A stretch of 28,781 bases of DNA from CAYVCG01 sp964449985 (GTDB taxonomy: Bacteria > Bacillota > Clostridia > Lachnospirales > WRAX01), in assembly GCA_964449985.1 (NCBI GenBank), contig CAYVCG010000025.1, positions 1-28,781 of the forward strand, written 5' to 3'. Under the pieces are notes generated by a model. The model had not been told where the DNA came from, did no database searches, and saw only the letters and a program-made list of their open reading frames with translations. Shown piece by piece: positions 15,826-23,912 of the stretch (position 1 is the first letter of the stretch; each line of letters begins with the position of its first letter). A program made the position numbers and the translations under genes.

Positions 15826-16838
15826 AACTAAAAAGCAGATTGATTGTTTCATATACTATTATTACGGTTTTTTTAGCCACGGCTTTAATTATAGCATACC
15901 GTTTTTGTGAAGATATTTGCGCGCTGATTCCCAGCATGACACACAGCGGAATGACTGTTTTCACCGCAATTTCCTTGATGACGCTTGTAATCTCTCTCGG
16001 AATGTCGGTATTTTTTGCGACACGCATATCAAAACCGCTATCGTTAGTCAATGCCAAAACAAAAGAGATAGCAAGCGGAAGCTATGCGGATAAAATTGTT
16101 CATTGTACAAATATTATTGAAGCAGATGACCTTATCGACAGTGTTAATGCACTTGCTTCCACCCTTCAGGCGCAACAAGAAATAAAAAAACAAATGGCGC
16201 ATGATTACGCACATGAGTTTAGAACACCGCTTGCTACAATACAGTCTAACCTTGAGGGAATTATTGACGGTGTATTCGAGCCTACAAACGAGCGCATTGA
16301 AAGCATACGGCAAGAGATTCTGCGACTTTCCCGAATGGTATCACAGATCGATAAAATTGTAGAAATCGAAAAATCCGATATATCGCTCCAAAAAGAACAA
16401 TTTGATTTAAGTGAGCTATTAAGGCTTAATCTTATGTCCTTTGAGAGCGAAGCGAAGGCAAAAAACATTGAGCTCAGACTGCAAGCCGAGCCTTGTACAA
16501 TAACAGCGGACAGAGATAAAATAAGCCAAGTGATCATTAACCTATTGTCAAACGCACTCAAATACACCGATGAAGGGCAAGTGACTGTGACCCTCAAATC
16601 CTACTCGGATGTCGCTTGCTTTTCGGTAGCCGACACAGGGATTGGTATATCTGGGGATGACCTGCCCCATATTTTTGAGCATTTCTACCGCGCCGATAAG
16701 TCACGCGCTCGTGATACGGGCGGTGCTGGCATTGGGCTTGCGGTTGCAAAGTCTATTGTTCATGCGCACGGCGGGAAAATTGAAGCAAAAAGCGAGCACA
16801 CAAAGGGTAGCGAGTTTATTGTTACTCTGAAAAAATAA
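15822..16838 (+). CDS. Membrane histidine kinase of the metal locus
   Basis: A 338-residue sensor kinase. Membrane segments are at ~8-26 and ~45-66, with an external loop of only about 17 residues, RFCEDICALIPSMTHSG, holding C29, C33, M39 and H41. HAMP follows at ~67-120. The phosphoacceptor is H131 (YAHEFRTPLATI); ATP-binding boxes are N244 (INLLSNALKYT), D271 (ADTGIGI), the F box HIFEHFYR and GGAGIGLAV (300-308). GTG 15822 overlaps the regulator's TGA, and AGAAGG lies just upstream. Kinases with very small external loops usually sense inside or at the membrane; the soft-ligand residues in the loop make a Cu(I) sensor plausible, which is inference. Confidence 0.92.
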   Translation: MKLKSRLIVSYTIITVFLATALIIAYRFCEDICALIPSMTHSGMTVFTAISLMTLVISLGMSVFFATRISKPLSLVNAKTKEIASGSYADKIVHCTNIIEADDLIDSVNALASTLQAQQEIKKQMAHDYAHEFRTPLATIQSNLEGIIDGVFEPTNERIESIRQEILRLSRMVSQIDKIVEIEKSDISLQKEQFDLSELLRLNLMSFESEAKAKNIELRLQAEPCTITADRDKISQVIINLLSNALKYTDEGQVTVTLKSYSDVACFSVADTGIGISGDDLPHIFEHFYRADKSRARDTGGAGIGLAVAKSIVHAHGGKIEAKSEHTKGSEFIVTLKK

Positions 16839-16850
16839 TATTTTCCATTA

Positions 16851-16872
16851 TCTCCATACAATCTCCACACAC
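16851..16872. promoter_or_regulatory. Tandem 11-bp direct repeat, likely response-regulator site (copy 2)
   Basis: TCTCCATACAA (16851-16861) and TCTCCACACAC (16862-16872) repeat with the same 11-bp period and the same TCTCCA head as the site at 15067-15088. A -10-like TACACT starts 7 nt after the repeat (16879), the same offset as TAAGCT in copy 1. It lies in front of the HMA-TauE-cupredoxin gene. Confidence 0.7.
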
Positions 16873-16969
16873 ATACTTTACACTTAAGTCAAAACACGAG
16901 GGCGGTAAAGCAAATGACAGATATGAAGCTCGCCCTGTCATTAAATAAATAACCGGAGGACGTGCGGCA

Positions 16970-18310
16970 ATGCCAAAAAGCGAAATTTCTAAACAAATCA
17001 CCGTAAGCGGTATGACTTGCAGCGGTTGTGAAATGAAAATTGAAAAAAAGCTGAAAGCCATAAGCGGCATCTTAAAGGCAAAGGCGAGCTATAATAGCGG
17101 CAAAGTTAGTGTTACATATGACGAAAGCAAGGTAAGGCTATCCCAAATCAAGCAGGCCATTATGGCGCTTAATTATAAAGTGGTTGATGTTCCTACAAGC
17201 TCAAAGCAAAGTGAAAAGGTAAACTATCCTCAGCTTGCCATAATTGCGATTATCATTTTAGGTGCATCTATGCTGATTGGCCGTTTTGGCGGATTTGATT
17301 TCTTTAATTATTTCCCCGAAGCCAAGCAAGGAATGAGCTATGCGGCGATTTTTGTCATTGGGCTGCTAACCTCTGTTCATTGTGTGGGCATGTGTGGCGG
17401 TATCTGCCTTTCGCAATGCGTAAACCCAACAAGTTGGCTTAGAGCAAAGGGTGAAAGCAAGGCCGACCGTATGCGTCCGTCATTCCTCTACAACCTCGGC
17501 AGAATCATATCCTATACCGTAGTCGGCGGCATAGTCGGTGCAATCGGTTCTGTTGTCAGCTTTAATGGTGTCATGCGCGGAGCGGTGGCACTGTTTGTTG
17601 GAGTTTTTATGATTGTTATGGGGCTGAATATGCTTGACATATTCCCATGGCTTCGTAAGTTCAGCCTAAGAATGCCAAGATTTTTAACAGGCGGCATAGA
17701 AGGCAAAAGCAATAGCCCTCTGTATGTTGGACTACTTAATGGTCTTATGCCCTGCGGTCCGTTGCAAGCGATGCAGTTATACGCACTATCTACAGGCTCA
17801 CCGATACAAGGCGCGATTTCAATGTTCCTGTTTGCACTCGGCACATCATTGCTTATGTTTGGCTTTGGTGCGGTAAGCTCTATGCTTTCAAAGAAATTTA
17901 CAACAAAGCTAATAACGGTCAGTGCTGTGCTTGTCATTATACTCGGTGTGGGAATGTTTAACACAGGGCTTAGCCAGTCGGGATTTTTAGGGATTGGGAC
18001 AGAGCAAAGTGATACAAGCGGCTTTGAGCCTAATATTGTTGACGGCTATCAAATTGTACAGGTTGAGGTTTCGCCTAGAGCGTATGGAGCGATTATCGTT
18101 AAAAAAGGAATCCCTGTCAAATTCAATCTTCATGCAGAAGCAAAAAATATAAACGGCTGTAACAATGCTATTATGATACCTAAATTCGGGATTGAAATGC
18201 CGCTTTCCGCCGGAGATAACATTGTGGAGTTTACACCCACGGAAACAGGAGTCATACCATATAGCTGTTGGATGAATATGATTCGTAGCAGCATAACGGT
18301 TGTGGAGTAA
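16970..18310 (+). CDS. HMA - TauE/SafE-type membrane - cupredoxin fusion protein (copper handling)
   Basis: A 446-residue three-part protein. Residues 8-72 are a heavy-metal-associated domain with GMTCSGC (C17, C20). Residues ~88-335 form about six or seven membrane segments of the TauE/SafE (UreH_2/DsbD-like) type, with SVHCVGMCGG (H137, C138, C142) and NGLMPCGPLQ (C262), cysteine motifs typical of copper and thiol-handling members. Residues ~360-446 are an external cupredoxin-like beta domain whose possible ligands are C397 (NGCNN), C433, M435 and M437 (YSCWMNM), with no histidine at the usual places. GGAGGACG precedes the ATG. It heads the copper operon. The likely job is to move or hold Cu(I) at the membrane; this is inference from the domains and neighbours. 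Confidence 0.88.
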   Translation: MPKSEISKQITVSGMTCSGCEMKIEKKLKAISGILKAKASYNSGKVSVTYDESKVRLSQIKQAIMALNYKVVDVPTSSKQSEKVNYPQLAIIAIIILGASMLIGRFGGFDFFNYFPEAKQGMSYAAIFVIGLLTSVHCVGMCGGICLSQCVNPTSWLRAKGESKADRMRPSFLYNLGRIISYTVVGGIVGAIGSVVSFNGVMRGAVALFVGVFMIVMGLNMLDIFPWLRKFSLRMPRFLTGGIEGKSNSPLYVGLLNGLMPCGPLQAMQLYALSTGSPIQGAISMFLFALGTSLLMFGFGAVSSMLSKKFTTKLITVSAVLVIILGVGMFNTGLSQSGFLGIGTEQSDTSGFEPNIVDGYQIVQVEVSPRAYGAIIVKKGIPVKFNLHAEAKNINGCNNAIMIPKFGIEMPLSAGDNIVEFTPTETGVIPYSCWMNMIRSSITVVE

Positions 18311-18380
18311 AAGCTATTTTTGTTCTCCATAGAATAAAGTTATCATACAACCACAATAAATTTATAAAAGAGGTAATACT

Positions 18381-18992
18381 ATGAAAAAGAAAAATATCAT
18401 TGCTGGTATTTCGGTTTTAGCCACAGCACTTTTAATTGGGGTTACAGCTTTAGGTGCGAATGAGTTGGGATTTATTGGCAAAGGCGAGCAGGCTACAACT
18501 CTTGCTCCGAGTGCAAAAGCGTTGAATAACACAGAAAGCAGCTACGAATATATAAACTTGGTTGAAACATCGCAAACGGAAGAGTTAGACAGCAATGTGC
18601 AAGAAATTGCCACACAGCTTGAGCCAAGCAGTTACCCTACACTCGTTGTGGAGAAAGGCGTTGCCGTCAAATGGACAATGGTTGCAGACAGCCAAAACTT
18701 AAACTCCTGTAATAACGAGATTGTCATACCGTCACTGAACATCTCAAAACCCCTCAAGGTCGGCGATAACGTAATTGAGTTTACCCCCACCGAAACAGGC
18801 GTTATCCCGTATAGCTGTTGGATGGGCATGATCAATTCGGCTATCGTTGTGGTTGATGATATTAACAATTATGATAAAGCCGAGGTGGAAGCCCAACTTG
18901 CAGAGATTCCACAAGGCGGCAGCGGTTGCAATATGTCAGGTGGCTTTTTCGGCAGAAATGGCAGTGGTGGCTGCTGCGGAGGTAAGAGATAG
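18381..18992 (+). CDS. Exported cupredoxin-like protein with Cys/Gly-rich tail
   Basis: A 203-residue protein with an N-terminal signal or anchor (MKKKNIIAGISVLATALLIGVTALGA; no lipobox cysteine). Residues ~82-158 repeat the cupredoxin-like domain that ends the preceding protein, including the identical stretch EFTPTETGVIPYSCWM. Possible ligands are C110 (NSCNN), C146, M148 and M150. The tail from ~178 is rich in glycine and cysteine (C183, C198, C199 in GGCCGG), which looks like an added metal-binding patch. It lies 70 nt after the fusion gene with GAGGT before its ATG. It is probably an extracytoplasmic Cu(I) chaperone or sink that works with CopA. The two domains appear to be a tandem duplication. 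Confidence 0.82.
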   Translation: MKKKNIIAGISVLATALLIGVTALGANELGFIGKGEQATTLAPSAKALNNTESSYEYINLVETSQTEELDSNVQEIATQLEPSSYPTLVVEKGVAVKWTMVADSQNLNSCNNEIVIPSLNISKPLKVGDNVIEFTPTETGVIPYSCWMGMINSAIVVVDDINNYDKAEVEAQLAEIPQGGSGCNMSGGFFGRNGSGGCCGGKR

Positions 18993-19014
18993 AATTGGCA
19001 GGAGGTTTTTATAG

Positions 19015-21477
19015 ATGCGTGAAACATTTAAAATAAGCGGGATGACTTGTGCCGCTTGTGCTTCAAGGATAGAAAAGGTAATCGGCAAGATTGAAGGAAT
19101 AAGCTCCGTTTCGGTCAACCTTGCCACAGAGAAAATGACGGTAGAAGCCGATGAAACTAAGATTTCTGTTCATGATATTGTAAAGGGTGTGGAAAAGGCA
19201 GGCTACAAAGCGGAACCGATTATGGCACAGGGAGCAAATTCTCTTAAAATTATCGGCATGACATGTGCTGCCTGCTCTGCAAGGATAGAAAAAGCGGTCA
19301 CCAAAATCCCCGGTGTAAAGTCGGTGTCGGTCAACCTTGCCACAGAACGGCTGACATGCGAGCTGGATTATACCAAGACCAATATGGCAGCTGTGCGTGG
19401 GGCTGTTGAAAAAGCGGGATACAAATGGGCAGAGGTCGCAGGGAAAAGCACGGTTGACGAGGATAAAATCCGTAAAAAAAAGGAAATTAAAACACTGTGG
19501 ACAAAGTTCACCATATCGGCTATTTTTACCATCCCGCTTTTGTATATTGCAATGGGAGCAATGATAAGCTGGTTCAATGTTCCTATCCCCGGCATACTTG
19601 ATATGATGAACTATCCTCTTAATTTTGCATTGGTGCAAATACTGTTGACCATTCCCATTTTGATTGCCGGACATAGGTTTTATGTTGTTGGGTATCGTGC
19701 GCTTTGGCTTCGCTCTCCCAATATGGACAGCTTAATTGCCATCGGTACATCAGCGGCAGTGCTTTACAGCCTGTACGGAACATATCAAATCACGCAGGGT
19801 CAGTTTTCCTTTGTAGAGCATTTGTACTTTGAAACAGCAGGGGTAATCATAACCCTTATTCTGCTCGGCAAATCCCTTGAAGCTGTTTCAAAGGGGAAAA
19901 CCAGTGAAGCAATTAAAAAGCTCATGGGGCTTGCACCAAAAACCGCTATTGTCATCAAGAACGGTGTTGAAATCGAAACGCCGATTGATGAGGTAATGGT
20001 GGACGATATTATCCTCGTAAAACCAGGCTCGAAAATTCCTGTGGATGGTGTTGTGGTTGAGGGAACGACAGCCATTGACGAAGCTATGCTCACTGGCGAG
20101 AGTATGCCTGTTGATAAAAAAGTCGGTGACAAGGTATTTGCCGCTTCCATCAACATAAACGGTCTGATTAAGTTTAAGGCAACAAAAGTCGGCAGTGATA
20201 CAGCACTTGCACAGATTATCAAGCTTGTTGAGGATGCACAAGGCTCGAAAGCGCCGATTGCACAGATGGCGGATATCGTTTCGGGGTACTTTGTACCGAT
20301 TGTCTTTGTAATCGCCGTACTTGCCTTTGCAGCATGGATGGTTAGTGGGCAATCACTCGTATTCTCACTCACAATATTTATTGCCGTACTCGTTATTGCC
20401 TGCCCTTGCGCCCTTGGACTTGCCACTCCTACTGCCATCATGGTCGGCACAGGAAAAGGTGCAGAAAACGGCATACTGATCAAAGGTGGCGAAGCACTTG
20501 AAACAACTCACAAGATAAAAACCATCGTTTTTGACAAAACAGGTACAATTACCGAGGGCAAGCCCGAAGTGACCGATGTTATATCGACAAACGGCTTTGA
20601 CAGAAATAGGCTGTTGCAGCTTACAGCATCAGCCGAAAAAGGCTCTGAACACCCACTTGGTGAAGCGATTGTCAGAGGTGCTGAAAAGGAAAATATTTCG
20701 TTACTCCCAGTATCCGAGTTTGAAGCTCTTACCGGACGAGGGATTAAGGTTATTATTGACGGAGCGGAAATCCTAGCCGGAAATCTTAAGCTAATGAACG
20801 AGCAAGGTATTTCCATAGAGCATTTGGAAACCGATGCCGACAGACTTGCAAATGAGGGTAAAACCCCGATGTATATTGCGGTGGATAAAAAAATCTCTGG
20901 CATAATCGCTGTTGCAGATATTGTCAAACAAAGCAGCCGGGAGGCAATTAATCGGCTTACAGAAATGGGCATTGAAGTAGCTATGATTACCGGTGATAAC
21001 AAGCGCACCGCCGAAGCCATAGCAAAGCAAGTTGGCATTACAAGAGTGCTGTCCGAGGTGTTGCCACAGGATAAATCCAATGAGGTTAAAAAGCTCCAAG
21101 CCGAGGGTAAAAAGGTAGCAATGGTCGGCGATGGTATCAATGATGCACCGGCTCTTGCGCAGGCTGACATTGGTATCGCTATCGGAAGCGGCACGGATGT
21201 GGCAATGGAATCGGCCGACATTGTATTGATGCACAGTGACCTTATGGACGTTCCCACTGCCATTCAACTTTCCAAAAGCACCATCCGCAACATAAAACAA
21301 AACCTATTTTGGGCGTTTGCTTATAATGTTGCAGGAATACCCGTTGCAGCAGGGGTGCTTTATCTGTTTGGTGGTCCGCTTCTGAATCCTGTGTTTGCGG
21401 CAGCGGCTATGAGCTTGTCGTCGGTATCAGTACTTTCCAATGCACTGAGATTAAAGCGCTTTAAGGCGTACAAATAA
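19015..21477 (+). CDS. copA: Cu(I)-translocating P1B-type ATPase CopA
   Basis: An 820-residue ATP-driven copper exporter of the cytoplasmic membrane. Two N-terminal HMA domains carry GMTCAAC (C12/C15 and C84/C87). Eight membrane segments follow; the ion path has CPC (463-465) and the late motifs FAYN (768-771) and MSLSSVSVLSNALRL typical of Cu(I) pumps. Catalytic parts are TGES (360-363), DKTGT with phosphorylated D507, the HP pair (546-547) and GDGINDAP (705-712). Length and order match Bacillus CopA. AGGAGG lies 9 nt before ATG 19015. It is 22 nt after the cupredoxin gene and 11 nt before the lipoprotein gene, so it belongs to the same operon. Confidence 0.97.
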   Translation: MRETFKISGMTCAACASRIEKVIGKIEGISSVSVNLATEKMTVEADETKISVHDIVKGVEKAGYKAEPIMAQGANSLKIIGMTCAACSARIEKAVTKIPGVKSVSVNLATERLTCELDYTKTNMAAVRGAVEKAGYKWAEVAGKSTVDEDKIRKKKEIKTLWTKFTISAIFTIPLLYIAMGAMISWFNVPIPGILDMMNYPLNFALVQILLTIPILIAGHRFYVVGYRALWLRSPNMDSLIAIGTSAAVLYSLYGTYQITQGQFSFVEHLYFETAGVIITLILLGKSLEAVSKGKTSEAIKKLMGLAPKTAIVIKNGVEIETPIDEVMVDDIILVKPGSKIPVDGVVVEGTTAIDEAMLTGESMPVDKKVGDKVFAASININGLIKFKATKVGSDTALAQIIKLVEDAQGSKAPIAQMADIVSGYFVPIVFVIAVLAFAAWMVSGQSLVFSLTIFIAVLVIACPCALGLATPTAIMVGTGKGAENGILIKGGEALETTHKIKTIVFDKTGTITEGKPEVTDVISTNGFDRNRLLQLTASAEKGSEHPLGEAIVRGAEKENISLLPVSEFEALTGRGIKVIIDGAEILAGNLKLMNEQGISIEHLETDADRLANEGKTPMYIAVDKKISGIIAVADIVKQSSREAINRLTEMGIEVAMITGDNKRTAEAIAKQVGITRVLSEVLPQDKSNEVKKLQAEGKKVAMVGDGINDAPALAQADIGIAIGSGTDVAMESADIVLMHSDLMDVPTAIQLSKSTIRNIKQNLFWAFAYNVAGIPVAAGVLYLFGGPLLNPVFAAAAMSLSSVSVLSNALRLKRFKAYK

Positions 21478-21488
21478 AGGAGGAGCTT

Positions 21489-22103
21489 ATGAAGAAAAAG
21501 ATATTACTGTGCCTTTTTACGTCGGCTTTGTTTGCTCTTTCAGCTTGCAGTGCGACAGATGTTGTGGCAAATTACGGGATAAAGTCCTTTGACGAGATTA
21601 CGACTGAGCTTAGTGACAAAATTGTAGCGAAAGGTGGCAATGTTACCATTATCTCACCAAACGATACCGAGAGCTTTTCATTCGGTAACGAGCCAAAAAT
21701 CACGCTAAGTATTGCGCCGTTTGTTTCCGCCGGGCTTGATACCTCAAAGCTGCCGAGTGGAATTATGGCCACAAATGCTGAGCTTATTATTGCTGTCAAA
21801 AACGCGAACGTAGCTGAAGCCACATTTGAAAGACTGATACGAGAGAACAGGAGTAGCCTTGAATACCACACTGACCACGATATTTACGAGCTGATGCTTG
21901 GAAACGGCAATGCGTTTCGGTGGGCAAAGGATATAAATACAAATGAACGAGATATGGTATTTCTGCTGAATCCTGAGCCGTTTATAGCCGCAGGACTTGA
22001 CCCTGAAAAAGTGGACGGTTGGAAGTTTACAAAGGTTAATGTTATGGAAAATGGTAAAACCGTCACGGTTGATAAGCTATTAAAGGCTTATAATATTAAA
22101 TAG
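21489..22103 (+). CDS. Lipoprotein of the copper operon, function unknown
   Basis: A 204-residue predicted lipoprotein: MKKKILLCLFTSALFALSAC carries a lipobox with C20 as the lipidation site. I do not recognise the family. The mature part is mixed alpha/beta and contains an internal repeat, PFVSAGLDTSKL (77-88) and PFIAAGLDPEKV (164-175), each after a hydrophobic strand, which suggests two similar halves. After removal of the signal peptide, cysteines are absent, so it is not an obvious Cu(I) thiol site. GGAGG lies just before the ATG and the gene follows copA by 11 nt, ending the operon. A role as an outer-face partner of CopA or of the cupredoxins is a guess from position. Confidence 0.75.
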   Translation: MKKKILLCLFTSALFALSACSATDVVANYGIKSFDEITTELSDKIVAKGGNVTIISPNDTESFSFGNEPKITLSIAPFVSAGLDTSKLPSGIMATNAELIIAVKNANVAEATFERLIRENRSSLEYHTDHDIYELMLGNGNAFRWAKDINTNERDMVFLLNPEPFIAAGLDPEKVDGWKFTKVNVMENGKTVTVDKLLKAYNIK

Positions 22104-22124
22104 CATGAGTGCATGAGAACCTTT

Positions 22125-22163
22125 CCGGCCCCCGAAAGCAACACACTTTCCAGGGCTGGTTTT
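22125..22163 (+). terminator. Terminator of the copper operon
   Basis: An outer stem CCGGCCC (22125-22131) with GGGCTGG (22153-22159) and an inner stem GAAAG/CTTTC form a long hairpin followed by TTTT (22160-22163), 21 nt after the lipoprotein stop. Confidence 0.75.
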
Positions 22164-22196
22164 ACATATATACCCCACACGATTTTTGGCATGCTG

Positions 22197-22521
22197 CTAC
22201 TCCTTTTGCGCCTTTAGCGCCTCGCTCATTGGCACACCGGCAATTTTGCGCATACACAATTTTTTAGCAAGCTCAAATGCACCCACAATAAGTACCAGTC
22301 CCAGCAAAACAAAGTACCAATCCAGCCGAACTTCGATGGTCAGATTTAGCAGCCCGAAGATCCGTAAAATAGGCGTCCTTATTGGTGGAGAGATTGGCCG
22401 CCGCCAACATAAAGAACACAAATAGAAAACTCGACAACAGGACCATGTAGAAGATGCCAAGATATGTCCCTTTGTTCTCTGTGATTACGCGCGGCACAGC
22501 TTTGTTTAGCTTCATCACCAT
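22197..22521 (-). pseudogene. Collapsed FtsX/MacB-type ABC permease
   Basis: Two frames are needed. From ATG 22521 the first reads KLNKAVPRVITENKGTYLG and FYMVLLSSFLFVFFMLAAANLS, a typical N-terminus and first membrane helix of a FtsX-like permease. The second frame, ending at 22197, reads LTIEVRLDWYFVLLGLVLIVGAF then AKKLCMRKIAGVPMSEALKAQKE, a typical last helix and cytoplasmic end. The joint, with a frameshift, lies at about 22340-22400. Intact relatives are several hundred residues long, so the large extracellular part and the middle helices are deleted. The start overlaps the ATPase stop by a few bases, so the original genes were translationally coupled. The remaining product cannot form a transporter. 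Confidence 0.78.
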
Positions 22522-23210
22522 GCAACCCCCCTTGCCGGGGCGGGGTTGCGGTTTTGCGTTACATCCACCATCTCGCCGCTGCGGAATTTATACACCCGAT
22601 ACGCCATAGCTGAGATTGCGGCGTTGTGGGTAATCATCACTACGGTTGTCCCAAACCTTTTGCTGATCTCCTGTACAAGCGACAGTACCTCAATGGCGCT
22701 TTCGTAATCCAATGCACCGGTGATTTCGTCGCAGAGCAGCAGCTCGGGATTTTTGACAATCGCCCGCGCTATCGCCACACGCTGCTGCTCGCCACCGTAA
22801 AGCTCACGAGGGAAGCGGTCCTTTTTTGCAAGCAGACCAACGGCGGACAGCACTTCACTCACTGCAAGTGGGGCTGCGCTGATGTTCTCCACCACCTCAA
22901 TGTTTTCCTCCACCGTTAGATGGGGGACAAGGTTGTAGCTCTGGAAAATAAAGCCTATTTTTGAGCGTCGATATTCGGTGAGTTCATCGTCGGTGAGCTT
23001 GGTGATATTTTCTCCGCCAACGCTGACAATCCCGCTGTCCGCCCTATCAATGCCGCCCAAAATATTCATCAGCGTGGACTTTCCGCTGCCTGATGGGCCT
23101 AAAATCACGCCGATTTCGCCTTTTTCAAGCTCAAAGAAAGCGTCTTTTAGCGCAGTGGTTTTAACCTCACCGCCGTAGCTTTTATATAGCTTTTTTATGG
23201 ATATATACAT
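22515..23210 (-). CDS. ABC transporter ATP-binding protein (MacB/LolD type)
   Basis: A 231-residue ATPase subunit. Walker A is GPSGSGKS (38-45), the Q loop is Q90 (GFIFQSYNLVPHLTV), the signature is LYGGEQQR (137-144, Tyr instead of the common Ser), Walker B plus catalytic Glu is LLLCDEITGALD (E162, Ile instead of Pro) and the switch His is H195. The DRADSG and DDELTEYRR segments are typical of ATPases that serve FtsX-like permeases, which pull substrates from the membrane or confer resistance to peptides. The start is ATG 23210, 7 nt after GGAGGGG; a TTG at 23225 runs into that site. Its permease gene downstream is broken, so the subunit is probably orphaned. The gene is 42 nt after a TetR regulator and shares its operon. 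Confidence 0.9.
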   Translation of the reverse strand: MYISIKKLYKSYGGEVKTTALKDAFFELEKGEIGVILGPSGSGKSTLMNILGGIDRADSGIVSVGGENITKLTDDELTEYRRSKIGFIFQSYNLVPHLTVEENIEVVENISAAPLAVSEVLSAVGLLAKKDRFPRELYGGEQQRVAIARAIVKNPELLLCDEITGALDYESAIEVLSLVQEISKRFGTTVVMITHNAAISAMAYRVYKFRSGEMVDVTQNRNPAPARGVAW

Positions 23211-23252
23211 GTAATTCCCCTCCAATTCAGTCAGTCTACTTATTTGTCATTA

Positions 23253-23873
23253 TTAACGACAAAACTCTTCTTTATAAAAGTGCCGCTTCATAAGGTCAAG
23301 ACACCTATTAAAATCCTCTATCAGTGCGTCAAAGTCGGTGGCCTGCCGCATGGCAGAGCTCGACATATACCCCTCTGAATAGTATGTCAATATTTTCAGT
23401 ACAAGCTCGGGGTCAACATCGTCCTTGAATTTTTGAGCATCCATATTTTCAAACACAAACGCTGCACCGAAAGCCTCCCCCTCAGAAACATAACGCTTAA
23501 TATCTTCGGCAACCTCTTGATCGGTTTCATAATACATACCTGTTAAAAACGAGAGGATTCCCGGAAACTTTTTCAGTGCCGACATTTTTATTTCGGAAGC
23601 TAAGCGTATTTTATCGAAGAAGTCTGTGACAGATTTGTCAAAGCGATTATTAATTTCGGCTTTGATGGTGTTGCCCGCAAATTCGATCAGATACAGATAA
23701 AGCGCTTTTTTGCTTCCAAAGTAATAGAAAACCATCGCCTTTGAGATGCCGGAGGCCTCGGCGATATCTGCAACCGACGCCTTTTTATAGCCCACCGCTC
23801 CAAACAGGCTCATAGCAGCGTCTATAATGACATTTTGTTTTTCCGGCGGCAAACTCAAGAATTTTTCCAACAT
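23253..23873 (-). CDS. TetR-family repressor of the ABC operon
   Basis: A 206-residue regulator. The N-terminal helix-turn-helix (~10-55) reads KQNVIIDAAMSLFGAVGYKKASVADIAEASGISKAMVFYYFGSKKALY in pieces typical of the family; the C-terminal ~150 residues form the ligand domain, rich in aromatic residues (MYYETDQEV, TYYSEGYMSSSAMR). Ligand unknown. The start is ATG 23873 with AGAGGTGA upstream. The gene is first in an operon with the ABC ATPase and the broken permease. Two copies of ACCGAATCGGT flank its promoter, so it most likely represses itself and the transporter. Confidence 0.9.
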   Translation of the reverse strand: MLEKFLSLPPEKQNVIIDAAMSLFGAVGYKKASVADIAEASGISKAMVFYYFGSKKALYLYLIEFAGNTIKAEINNRFDKSVTDFFDKIRLASEIKMSALKKFPGILSFLTGMYYETDQEVAEDIKRYVSEGEAFGAAFVFENMDAQKFKDDVDPELVLKILTYYSEGYMSSSAMRQATDFDALIEDFNRCLDLMKRHFYKEEFCR

Positions 23874-23892
23874 TATCACCTCTAATAACATT

Positions 23893-23905
23893 AACCGAAT
23901 CGGTT
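23893..23905. promoter_or_regulatory. TetR operator, promoter-distal copy
   Basis: AACCGAATCGGTT is a 6-1-6 palindrome. It lies about 20 bp in front of the tetR start codon, at the expected transcription start. Confidence 0.8.
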
Positions 23906-23912
23906 TAAATAT

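Noticed and set aside
18311..18380. Single TTCTCCATA before the cupredoxin gene as a third regulator site
   Set aside because: Only one copy without the 11-bp partner; read-through from the operon promoter explains expression.
19800..21300. Long minus-strand open frames opposite copA (up to 251 codons)
   Set aside because: They are antisense shadows of a clear P-type ATPase gene; no ribosome sites or family motifs.
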